Assembly (NCBI GenBank): GCA_028825345.1
Contig: JAPKAJ010000080.1
Location: 1 to 9,490 of the forward strand
DNA from: Arenicellales bacterium
Lineage (GTDB): Bacteria > Pseudomonadota > Gammaproteobacteria > Arenicellales > UBA868
Direction: 5' to 3'
Length of the DNA stretch: 9,490 bases
The stretch's first letter is position 1. Each line of letters begins with the position of its first letter. The notes below the pieces were generated by a model. That model worked only from the letters and a program-made list of their open reading frames with translations, did no database searches and was not told the DNA's origin. Below, piece after piece: positions 1 through 5,843 of the stretch. The translations under genes were made by a program, and so were the position numbers.

Positions 1-51
1 TGCTAACGCCAATGCCAATGCTAATGCACTTGCGATCTTATTGTCATACAT
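1..51 (-). CDS. Partial CDS, N-terminus of a probable exported protein
   Basis: Seventeen codons of a leftward gene run off the left edge, starting with ATG at 51 and reading MYDNKIASALALALALA. One lysine followed by an alternating Ala-Leu stretch resembles the start of a Sec signal peptide, so the product is probably secreted or in the envelope (inference). The Ala-Leu run comes from near-perfect hexamer repeats (TGCYAA on the plus strand, 1-25). An AGAGGG lies only 1-2 nt before this ATG, which is short for a ribosome site. A second ATG at 47 is better spaced but reaches a stop after eight codons. The mature protein cannot be named. The gene diverges from the dehydrogenase at 240. Confidence 0.45.
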   Translation of the reverse strand, partial: MYDNKIASALALALALA

Positions 52-239
52 GCCCTCTTACCAAGATTCCAGGATCTTCCTGGCTATCAAAAGTGGGGTA
101 GCCGGTCTAACAGACTTTGTGTCAATAGACCGAGCCGCGGTTCGGCCCGTTAGCTAGATTCTGGCCAAATTTGGCGATGTCGATTAATCTAGCAGAAGAT
201 GAATCAGGCTGTATTGAACCAAATGAGGGCAACCTTTAA
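52..239. promoter_or_regulatory. Divergent intergenic region with nested inverted repeats
   Basis: This gap separates two divergent genes and must hold the promoter of each, although I see no convincing -35/-10 pair. It is unusually rich in dyad symmetry: CCAGGA-TCT-TCCTGG at 69-83; CGGTCTA at 103-109 against TAGACCG at 126-132; a near-palindrome centred on CCGCGG at 131-146; a perfect 12-bp palindrome GCCAAATTTGGC at 164-175; and GCTAGATT (153-160) against AATCTAGC (186-193) enclosing that palindrome. These could be operators or fold in the leaders. The ribosome site for the rightward gene is GAGGG at 225-229, 10 nt before its ATG. Confidence 0.4.
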
Positions 240-1214
240 ATGAACGTTTTGCCTGATCAAAATGAATTAACCATTCAGTTTGCGCATCCGGCCTATCGAA
301 TGGCAGAGCGGTTTTTGTCACGAGGCACGGGCATAGGGCATTTTCAGACCTGGACCGATGAGGAAACCTGCTCCCGGGCGAGCGAGGCTGACGTTCTCGT
401 GATTTCCGGGCTCTGGACAGATAATCTCCTTAAGATCGCCCCTGGCCTACGTTTTATCCAGACCATCAGCGCGGGCTATGAGCAGTTTCCGCTGGATGAG
501 CTACGCACGAGGGCCATTCGGGTGGCAAACGCCAGCGGCGTAAATGCCGATGCGGTCAGTCATCATGCGATGGGTCTCGTACTTGCGTTGGCTCGCCAGC
601 TGCATCACGCGAGAGACCAGCAGCATAATCGGCATTGGCGACCGATGATATCTGATCTGTCACAAAGAGAAGACGATTTGTGCGGGCAAACGATGTTGAT
701 CATTGGGCTAGGCGAGATCGGCTCCCGGCTGGCCAGGCTGGCAAAAGCGTTCGAGATGAAAGTTCTGGGTGTAAAACAGGATGTCGCTTCACACGATGGC
801 ACTGCAGATGAAGTGTATGCGCCGGACCAATTGCAATCTGTCCTGGCGCGCGCGGATTTTGTCGTATTGTGTTGCCCGCTGAATCGCTCGACCCGCGAGA
901 TGATTGATGCGAATGCTTTTTCGGCAATGAAGGCTTCCGCACAACTGGTTAACGTGGCGCGCGGCGGTTGTGTGCAAGAGAAGGCCCTTGCGGCCGCTTT
1001 AACAAAGGGACAGATCGCCGGTGCCGCGATCGATCACTTTCAGGATGAACCCCTTGGGCCCCAGTCACCTTTTTGGGCAATGGAGAATCTCATTATCACG
1101 CCGCACTCAGCGGGCGAGACCCGTAAATACGAAGATAACGTGATCGATATCCTGATTGAAAATATAGACCGGTTATGGGCTGGCAACAAAGAACTCGTCA
1201 ATCAGATCCTCTAG
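240..1214 (+). CDS. D-2-hydroxyacid dehydrogenase (NAD(P)-dependent)
   Basis: The 324-residue protein has the normal length for the D-isomer-specific 2-hydroxyacid dehydrogenase family, cytosolic enzymes that interconvert 2-keto acids and D-2-hydroxy acids. The N-terminal part is the split catalytic domain. The Rossmann motif GLGEIG lies at 156-161. The catalytic triad is visible: Arg241 in VNVARGG, Glu270 in HFQDEP and His289 in ITPHSAG. The second Rossmann strand ends in GVK rather than in an acidic residue, which leans towards NADP(H) (inference). The substrate cannot be read; the sequence is closer to the broad phosphoglycerate-dehydrogenase-like/CtBP-like set than to SerA and lacks any ACT domain. 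The start is ATG with GAGGG 10 nt upstream. The flavin monooxygenase gene follows 58 nt later on the same strand, so the two are probably co-transcribed. Confidence 0.9.
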   Translation: MNVLPDQNELTIQFAHPAYRMAERFLSRGTGIGHFQTWTDEETCSRASEADVLVISGLWTDNLLKIAPGLRFIQTISAGYEQFPLDELRTRAIRVANASGVNADAVSHHAMGLVLALARQLHHARDQQHNRHWRPMISDLSQREDDLCGQTMLIIGLGEIGSRLARLAKAFEMKVLGVKQDVASHDGTADEVYAPDQLQSVLARADFVVLCCPLNRSTREMIDANAFSAMKASAQLVNVARGGCVQEKALAAALTKGQIAGAAIDHFQDEPLGPQSPFWAMENLIITPHSAGETRKYEDNVIDILIENIDRLWAGNKELVNQIL

Positions 1215-1272
1215 TACGGGCTTCGCAGAGATTTAGGCGCTTGCCTGTAAACATTTTGGAGCTTAAGTAGAA

Positions 1273-2406
1273 ATGAGTGAGCGGGAAATGAATCTGGGCC
1301 TTTTTCTCCAGCCTGTACACCGCAGCGAGAAGCCTTGGGCAATCGCGCTTCGCGAAGACCGCGAGACAGTACTCTTGGCAGACCGATTGGGGCTCTGTGA
1401 GGTGTGGATCGGGGAGCATTTCTCAACCCGGGCCGAACAGATTCCTTCGCCGCTGATGTTCCTGGCGACACTGATCCAGGAAACCTCTTCAATCCGATTT
1501 GGTACCGGCGTGATCAATTTGCCTTTTCACGACCCCGTGATCGTCGCTGCAGAGGTGGCCCAGTTCGACCAGTTAAGTGGTGGCCGGGTGATGTTCGGCA
1601 TTGGCCCTGGCGGCCTGATGAGCGATGTGGAACTTTTCGGTAATAAAGAAATGCCCGAGCGTTATCGAATTGCCCTGGAATCGCTCGATCTGATCCTGAA
1701 ATTATGGCAAGAGGATGCGCCGCTGCATTGGGATGGTGAGTACTTCGGACGCACCCTGGAGCGTCGAGTGTGGTTGAACCACGGTGTTGGCCAGTTCGCA
1801 CGCCCACTGCAGCAGCCACATCCACCAATAGCAATGGCCATGGTTGGGCCGGGAGGGCGTACCGCCGAGACGATCGCAGAGCGGGATATGATTCCCATCT
1901 CAGCCAACTTCGTACCGATCGAAAACGTTGTGGCCCAATGGCGGGATTACGCTCTGGCAAAAGAGCACGCGGGAAAGCTAGCAGACCGACATGTTTGGCG
2001 GGTTTGCCGCAATATCTTGGTAACACAAACGGATGAAGAGGCGGCGGAACTTCTATCGGATCCCGACGGCGTTATTGCCCATTATTTTCGTTACATTCGT
2101 GGCGTCCGGCGAATAGAGGAATTTCAGTCGTTGCAACACGAAGCATTACCCGTGATCAATGAGTTTCTGGAAGTACCTGGCGCGCTTCGGGATTGCGCTA
2201 TTGTGGGGTCTGCTGACACCGTGCTGGCCCGATTGGTCGACTTAGTCGATCAGTTGGGTCCGTTTGGAACGTTAGTGATGGTCGGACATGACTGGGATGA
2301 CAGTGGCTTATCCCAAAGATCGATGCAATGTCTGGCAGAAAATACCATGCCGCAACTCAGAAAATATGTAGACTCGCTCGGTCCTGCCAGGTGGTTTGGA
2401 TTGTGA
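1273..2406 (+). CDS. Luciferase-like (LLM class) flavin-dependent oxidoreductase
   Basis: This 377-residue protein belongs to the bacterial-luciferase-like superfamily, TIM-barrel enzymes that use reduced flavin (FMN or F420) and usually oxygen to oxidise small organic substrates. Family marks are NLGLF at the first strand (7-11), EVWIGEHF (43-50), the SIRFGTGVINLPFHDPVIVAAEVAQ segment split across 73-97, and DQLSGGRVMFGIGPG (99-113). The later part contains the usual substrate-covering region and a C-terminal helical end. Length fits the alkanal-monooxygenase-like branch. ATG 1273 has GGAG at 1258-1261, a rather long spacing of 11 nt; ATG 1288 (Met6, directly before NLGLF) is a reasonable alternative. 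Most such enzymes need a separate flavin reductase; none is visible here. The substrate is unknown. It probably shares a transcript with the dehydrogenase upstream. Confidence 0.88.
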   Translation: MSEREMNLGLFLQPVHRSEKPWAIALREDRETVLLADRLGLCEVWIGEHFSTRAEQIPSPLMFLATLIQETSSIRFGTGVINLPFHDPVIVAAEVAQFDQLSGGRVMFGIGPGGLMSDVELFGNKEMPERYRIALESLDLILKLWQEDAPLHWDGEYFGRTLERRVWLNHGVGQFARPLQQPHPPIAMAMVGPGGRTAETIAERDMIPISANFVPIENVVAQWRDYALAKEHAGKLADRHVWRVCRNILVTQTDEEAAELLSDPDGVIAHYFRYIRGVRRIEEFQSLQHEALPVINEFLEVPGALRDCAIVGSADTVLARLVDLVDQLGPFGTLVMVGHDWDDSGLSQRSMQCLAENTMPQLRKYVDSLGPARWFGL

Positions 2407-2475
2407 TTACATATTCCAGTGGATGCAGCAACAGGCGCCGGTCATCGTAACTGACTCTAATTCCAGCACACAAAC

Positions 2476-2500
2476 AAGGCGTAGCCGGCTTTGCCTTTTT
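2476..2500 (+). terminator. Possible Rho-independent terminator after the monooxygenase gene
   Basis: AAGGC (2476-2480) can pair with GCCTT (2493-2497), with the palindrome AGCCGGCT in the loop, and the stem runs into five Ts (2496-2500). The stem is short, so this is only a moderate candidate. Its place, 70 nt after the monooxygenase stop, fits. The rest of the 249-nt gap before the next gene shows no gene; TTGACG at 2597 resembles a -35 box but no good -10 follows at the right distance. Confidence 0.35.
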
Positions 2501-2655
2501 CAGTGTCGCAAACCCCCAGTGCTCTTGAGCAAATAATGACTGGTTGGGAGTAGCGCTGCAGTGAAGATCAAGTCATCCTTTTAAGAAAACGAGAGATTGA
2601 CGTCGGTGATACCAAAGGGTACGCGGGTGGCGATCAAGCCTGAGGGGAGTTTGCA

Positions 2656-3450
2656 ATGGCCGATGAGGAACTGCTTTACGACGACAGGCACATTGCCTTT
2701 TTCAAAGATATCTGGGGTGAGGGTTTCCTATCCCCTGGCGGCGCAGAGGAAGCGTCGCGGGTGGTCGAAGGGCTCGATCTGGCGGGCAAGAGGGTTCTGG
2801 ATATCGGTTGTGGGTCAGGCGCCGTCTCGGTTTTGCTGGTCAGTGAGTTTGGTGCCGCGCAGGTCGTTGGAATTGATGTTGAGGATGATGTCTGCAATGC
2901 CGCCCGGCGCCTGGTCGCCCAAGAGGGAGTAGAAGATCGTGTGACCATCAGCAAGGTTGTACCCGGCCCGCTGGGTTTTCCGGATCAGAGTTTTGACGTT
3001 GTCTATTCCAAGGATTCCATTATTCATATTCCGGACAAAGAAGCCCTTTGCAGTGACGTGTTCCGCGTCTTGAAGCCCGGCGGCTGGTTTGCCGTATCAG
3101 ACTGGCTGATTTCCCACGACGGTGAGCCTTCGGATGAAATGAAGGCTTATATCGTGGCCGAAGATCTCGAATTCGCCATGGCGTCGCCGGAGCGCTACAA
3201 AAACGCGTTTAACCAAACAGGCTTCATCAATGTGAAACTGACCAACCGAAATTCCTGGTATCGTGAAGTAGCGCAACACGAACTCGACTTTCTTACCGGG
3301 CCGAAGCGTCCGAGACTTGATCGCCAACATGGGTCGGACCTGATAGCGACGATGACAGACACCTGGCAGAAAATGACGGTCGTCCTGAACAGTGGCGAGC
3401 ACTGCCCTCATCACCTGCGCGGACAGCGTCCGGCCTGGGAGAAAAGATGA
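2656..3450 (+). CDS. SAM-dependent methyltransferase, phosphoethanolamine N-methyltransferase-like
   Basis: The 264-residue protein is a class I methyltransferase. Motif I is VLDIGCGSG (47-55), the acidic end of strand 2 is Asp74 in GID, and the post-motif region FPDQSFDVVYSKDSIIHIPDK lies at about 108-128, followed by VLKPGG (138-143). The patches GFLSPGG (23-29) and YSKDSIIHI (117-125) resemble phosphoethanolamine N-methyltransferases (compare YSRDxIxHI), so an amine or choline-type acceptor is a reasonable inference; other small-molecule acceptors are possible. The tail GEHCPHHLRGQRP looks like a native family C-terminus, so the gene seems intact. ATG 2656 is preceded by a strong GAGGGGAG (2642-2649) and an in-frame TGA, which fixes the start. 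It stands alone between two gene-poor gaps. Confidence 0.85.
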   Translation: MADEELLYDDRHIAFFKDIWGEGFLSPGGAEEASRVVEGLDLAGKRVLDIGCGSGAVSVLLVSEFGAAQVVGIDVEDDVCNAARRLVAQEGVEDRVTISKVVPGPLGFPDQSFDVVYSKDSIIHIPDKEALCSDVFRVLKPGGWFAVSDWLISHDGEPSDEMKAYIVAEDLEFAMASPERYKNAFNQTGFINVKLTNRNSWYREVAQHELDFLTGPKRPRLDRQHGSDLIATMTDTWQKMTVVLNSGEHCPHHLRGQRPAWEKR

Positions 3451-3857
3451 TTGGGACCGGTTTGATCAGTTCGAATTCCGCGATCATTTCTTGGCTGAAA
3501 CTCAGCCGGAAAACACTCGTCGGCAAGGTTGATGAACCGGCTGTAACCGACATAAAGGGCAGTGACTGCATCGAGCAGGATCAAATCAGTTAGCGTCTTC
3601 TATCCTCAGAAGAGAGATCTTCGTGCTTTTCCATCGCATCTAGGGTTTCCATCAAAGAGCGACAGGCGCCGGCTTGCAAGTACTCCATGGCCCGAAGTGC
3701 GGATTCATGCGCAGTCTCGCTGGAGATAGCCCGTTCACTATCGACCAGCATAGAGATGGCAGGCCCCCTAGGGTTCTGGCAGGCAAACCAGGCCTAGCAA
3801 TCCTTGTGGTCGGAAAAACCTAGGCCTCAAAAGCAACGGCGTCAAGTTTTCCAATGG
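3451..3857. other. Gene-poor stretch with inverted repeats and clustered CTAG
   Basis: No well-supported gene lies here apart from the possible small leftward ORF at 3590-3751. A second open leftward frame (3411-3599) has no good start codon and runs into the methyltransferase gene. AGGCCTAG (3790-3797) and CTAGGCCT (3820-3827) form a perfect 8-bp inverted repeat with a 22-nt spacer, and CCCTAGGG at 3766-3773 is a palindrome. Four CTAG tetramers fall between 3640 and 3823, a tetramer that is otherwise scarce in this window. The stretch could be a decayed gene or regulatory DNA; I cannot decide. Confidence 0.4.
3590..3751 (-). CDS. Possible small protein of 53 residues, unrecognised
   Basis: A leftward ORF begins with ATG at 3751 and ends with TAA at 3590. 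It starts MLVDSERAISSETAHESALR and continues with an acidic, helix-prone segment (LMETLDAMEKHEDLSSED) to a basic end RRR. The composition is protein-like rather than random: amphipathic, few prolines, one cysteine. AGGGGG lies 12 nt upstream of the ATG, a weak and distant ribosome site. The frame stays open a further 14 codons upstream of the ATG (AWFACQNPRGPAIS) back to a TAG, so the ORF may be a remnant of a longer, broken gene. I do not recognise a family. Confidence 0.3.
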   Translation of the reverse strand: MLVDSERAISSETAHESALRAMEYLQAGACRSLMETLDAMEKHEDLSSEDRRR

Positions 3858-3874
3858 CAATCATCAAATGATTG
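3858..3874. promoter_or_regulatory. Operator-like inverted repeat at the lipoprotein promoter
   Basis: CAATCAT and ATGATTG form a perfect 7-bp inverted repeat with a CAA spacer. It covers the place where the -35 box should be, because the TATAAT at 3889 begins 14 nt after it. This is a common position for a repressor or activator site, but no regulator in the window can be assigned to it. Confidence 0.4.
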
Positions 3875-3888
3875 AATTGTGGGATTTT

Positions 3889-3894
3889 TATAAT
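3889..3894 (+). promoter_or_regulatory. Consensus -10 box (TATAAT) for the lipoprotein gene
   Basis: A perfect TATAAT lies in an AT-rich patch 43 nt upstream of the lipoprotein start, giving an expected leader of about 35-38 nt. No recognisable -35 box lies 16-18 nt upstream; the inverted repeat at 3858-3874 occupies that place, which suggests that a bound protein governs use of this promoter (inference). Confidence 0.5.
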
Positions 3895-3937
3895 ATTTTT
3901 CTATTAGGGGCCCATTATTAATCCAGGAGTCCATCCA

Positions 3938-4171
3938 GTGAAAAAATTCCTTATAGTTCTAGCGCTACCTTTGGCCGGTTGTGTGATGTCCCCCGTTGCA
4001 CCTAGTAAATCTGTCTCCGGCTGTTTCGAAATCTCTGGCAGTCAGTACTGTGGCAAGCCGGACGCATCGATCGTGAGTTGTGAGAGAGTTGGAAAAAGCA
4101 CCTATTGCAAGACTGTCAGCGGTACCAGCAAGTCCTGCTTTACCGTAGGCGGTAGTTTGTACTGTTCATAG
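3938..4171 (+). CDS. Small Cys-rich lipoprotein with three 19-residue repeats
   Basis: The 77-residue product starts with a short lipoprotein signal peptide: MKK, a hydrophobic stretch, and the lipobox LAGC at 12-15, so Cys15 should be lipidated and the protein anchored in the envelope. The residue after Cys15 is Val, not Asp, which favours the outer membrane if the host has Lol sorting. The mature part is three tandem repeats. Cysteines fall at 29/38, 48/57 and 67/76, that is C-x8-C pairs repeated every 19 residues exactly, with the pattern C-x-x-[IV]-[GS]-[GK]-S-x-Y-C. Each pair could form one disulfide in the periplasm (inference). The start is GTG with AGGAG (3925-3929) 8 nt upstream; a TATAAT lies further up. 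I do not recognise a named family and no function can be given. Confidence 0.8.
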   Translation: MKKFLIVLALPLAGCVMSPVAPSKSVSGCFEISGSQYCGKPDASIVSCERVGKSTYCKTVSGTSKSCFTVGGSLYCS

Positions 4172-4180
4172 CAGTCGTTT

Positions 4181-4219
4181 CCGATTCGGTTTTTTGGGAG
4201 TCGGGTGCCTGATGACTCC
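4181..4219 (+). terminator. Overlapping hairpins after the lipoprotein gene, possible terminator
   Basis: CCGATTC (4181-4187) can pair with GAGTCGG (4198-4204, one G-T wobble), with a T6 run in the loop. Alternatively GGAGTC (4197-4202) pairs perfectly with GACTCC (4214-4219). The two stems exclude each other. The T-run follows only a 3-bp stem (CCG-ATT-CGG), so a classical terminator is doubtful. Between here and the next gene (4220-4334) I see nothing else definite. Confidence 0.25.
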
Positions 4220-4316
4220 TGATTTCAAACCCGCCTGATAGAGACAAATCCGCAGCTTAAGCCTAGACTGCCTGTAATCACGATCGGCTTACCTCATCCA
4301 GGGTGTGGCCAGTTTC

Positions 4317-4332
4317 AAAAAAAAAGGGGGGG
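4317..4332 (+). repeat. Homopolymer tract A9G7 at the GFA gene start
   Basis: Nine As (4317-4325) run straight into seven Gs (4326-4332), two bases before ATG 4335. The G-run is the only candidate ribosome site for the gene. Such tracts slip readily in replication or transcription, so its length may vary and alter translation of the gene (inference). Confidence 0.6.
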
Positions 4333-4334
4333 TT

Positions 4335-4745
4335 ATGGTTGACCAGTTTTCCGGGCACTGTTTATGCGGTGCAGTACAGTTTCAATGTAGTACCGAACCG
4401 ATGTTTCAGGCGAATTGCCACTGTGACGATTGTCGGCGCTCTGGCGGCGGCGTTTATGCTTCGTTCGCTTTTGTTGATGCCAGCGTACTCGAGGTATCGG
4501 GTGAAACCCATGCCCACCAGCATCTAAGTGACGCCGGCAATACGATTACCAAGCACTTTTGCCCATCGTGTGGATCACAGGTCTACACCGAAAACACCAA
4601 AGCACCCAGTCGGCGGGGTGTGCGGGTGGGCCTTATCGAAGATTCGAGCTGGTTTGAGCCCAAGGCCAATGTCTATGCAAGCCACCGCCTGCCATCGACC
4701 CCGATTGATCCAAAGATCAAGGCGTTTGACAAGATGCCTGGGTGA
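4335..4745 (+). CDS. GFA family zinc-binding protein (CENP-V/GFA fold)
   Basis: From ATG 4335 the protein has 136 residues. It carries the full cysteine set of the glutathione-dependent formaldehyde-activating (GFA/CENP-V) family: C9-x-C11, C28-x-C30-x2-C33 and C76-x2-C79, which bind two zinc ions in characterised members. The segments GHCLCGAVQF, NCHCDDCRRSGG and FCPSCGSQVY are typical. Members are small cytosolic proteins; binding of glutathione adducts is known for some, but most, including this one, have no proven substrate. An in-frame GTG at 4305 would add ten residues encoded by the A9G7 tract (MASFKKKGGV), which looks unlike a native N-terminus, so I prefer ATG 4335. It converges on the exporter gene with only 40 nt between the stops and no clear terminator. 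Confidence 0.88.
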   Translation: MVDQFSGHCLCGAVQFQCSTEPMFQANCHCDDCRRSGGGVYASFAFVDASVLEVSGETHAHQHLSDAGNTITKHFCPSCGSQVYTENTKAPSRRGVRVGLIEDSSWFEPKANVYASHRLPSTPIDPKIKAFDKMPG

Positions 4746-4785
4746 GCCGTTTCCCTTCTCACTAAGTTTTCACAATAGGTGGTAT

Positions 4786-5694
4786 TCAGGATATCGGTGG
4801 TTCAAATGGCAGTGCTTGGCTTTTTGCCCGCGCACTACACAGCGCCATCAGCGTAATTCCGGTCAGTATCAAGGCGCCGCCCATCAGTGAATGCTCGGAG
4901 GGGATCTCGCCAATACCTATCCAAACGATGATGGGCCCAGCGATAACTTCGGTCATCGACAGCAGCGTCAGTTCTACCGCTTGCAGGTGACGGGCCCCGG
5001 CTGTGAATAGGGCGAATCCCAGCCCGATCTGAAACCAGCCCATACCGATGCAGTTAATCAGATCGACCCAGGGGATCGCAAAACCAGACCCGGATAGGCC
5101 TATACCGGTTAGTGCGTAAAGTGTGGCGACAACAGTTGCCGCGAGAATGGTGATGAGTTTGTCTGTGCCGGCTCGGGTGCGTAGTGAGATTGTCAGTCCA
5201 GCAAAACCCAGTGCGGCCATCAGGGCAAAGCCTTCACCGCGGCCTTTACCCAGCGAGAGTTCTTCGCCGGCCATGATACCGATGCCCACGGCAGCAATGA
5301 TCATCGCTGCCCACATGTAAATGGCGATGCGTTCACCCAGCAGAATGCGTCCAGCCAGCGCGGCAAAAAACGGGGCACTCGCCAGTAGAAACATGGCGTT
5401 CGCCACAGTGGTGTGCTCAAGAGCCAGGATATAGCCGGTAAAGGCTGTGCCCAGACAGAGCCCGCCCAGCAAGGCAGGCCAGCCGGTTTCGATCAGCGTT
5501 TGCTTGAGCCTGTCACGGTAGCGAAAGCCCAGCCACAAGCCAAGCGCCAGCATCAGTGCCAGCGAACGGTACAGCAGCACATGCCAGGGTGTGGCCTCCT
5601 GGATCAGCCGATAGAGGATGCCCGAGGTGCTCCAGAAAATACCGGCGGCCAGTACCAAAGGCACGCCGATGCGCCGGTTGGAAACAAGTGTCAC
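4786..5694 (-). CDS. EamA/DMT-superfamily transporter
   Basis: The 302-residue protein has two EamA repeats (about 10-142 and 152-286), each with five hydrophobic segments, giving the ten-helix fold of drug/metabolite transporters in the inner membrane. Typical motifs are present at the end of each half: NAMFLLASAPFFAALAGRIL-LGER around 99-122 and AVELTLLSMTEVIAGPIIVW-IGIGE around 239-263. Members usually export amino acids, metabolites or toxic compounds, or take up nucleotide sugars; the cargo here cannot be read. The start appears to be GTG at 5694 with no clear ribosome site; GTG at codon 11 is an alternative, and an upstream in-frame TGA excludes a long extension. It lies 149 nt downstream of the methyltransferase on the same strand and may be the last gene of that operon, perhaps exporting its product (inference). 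Confidence 0.88.
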   Translation of the reverse strand: MTLVSNRRIGVPLVLAAGIFWSTSGILYRLIQEATPWHVLLYRSLALMLALGLWLGFRYRDRLKQTLIETGWPALLGGLCLGTAFTGYILALEHTTVANAMFLLASAPFFAALAGRILLGERIAIYMWAAMIIAAVGIGIMAGEELSLGKGRGEGFALMAALGFAGLTISLRTRAGTDKLITILAATVVATLYALTGIGLSGSGFAIPWVDLINCIGMGWFQIGLGFALFTAGARHLQAVELTLLSMTEVIAGPIIVWIGIGEIPSEHSLMGGALILTGITLMALCSARAKSQALPFEPPIS

Positions 5695-5843
5695 GGGAAG
5701 TGGGTTATTGGCTGTTGTTTGAAGGCGGCCCGATCATACGGGAACACGAACGCTTTGAGGTAGCGCAAAAACGCCGGCCACACCCGGACGATGTCTGGTA
5801 GCCCGGGGTTTACCGGTCCGCTGAGAATTTAAGTGGACTGGGT

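Noticed and set aside
1514..2026. A 170-codon open frame on the minus strand
   Set aside because: It lies wholly inside the monooxygenase gene, is rich in Arg, Pro and Ser as shadow frames are, and shows no domain.
2597..2932. A rightward open frame starting with TTG before the methyltransferase
   Set aside because: It overlaps the methyltransferase in another frame and lacks a ribosome site; the methyltransferase frame carries clear motifs.
3293..3571. A 92-codon leftward frame across the end of the methyltransferase gene
   Set aside because: About half is antisense to the methyltransferase; no ribosome site and no recognisable domain.
4303..4527. A rightward frame overlapping the GFA gene in the +1 register
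   Set aside because: It lacks family motifs and the GFA cysteine set is in the other frame; it matters only if the A9G7 tract slips.
5413..5801. Rightward frames opposite and beyond the exporter start, one ending REHERFEVAQKRRPHPDDVW
   Set aside because: Most of their length is antisense to the exporter. The last 20 residues do look protein-like and might be a gene fragment, but there is no start or support of any other kind.
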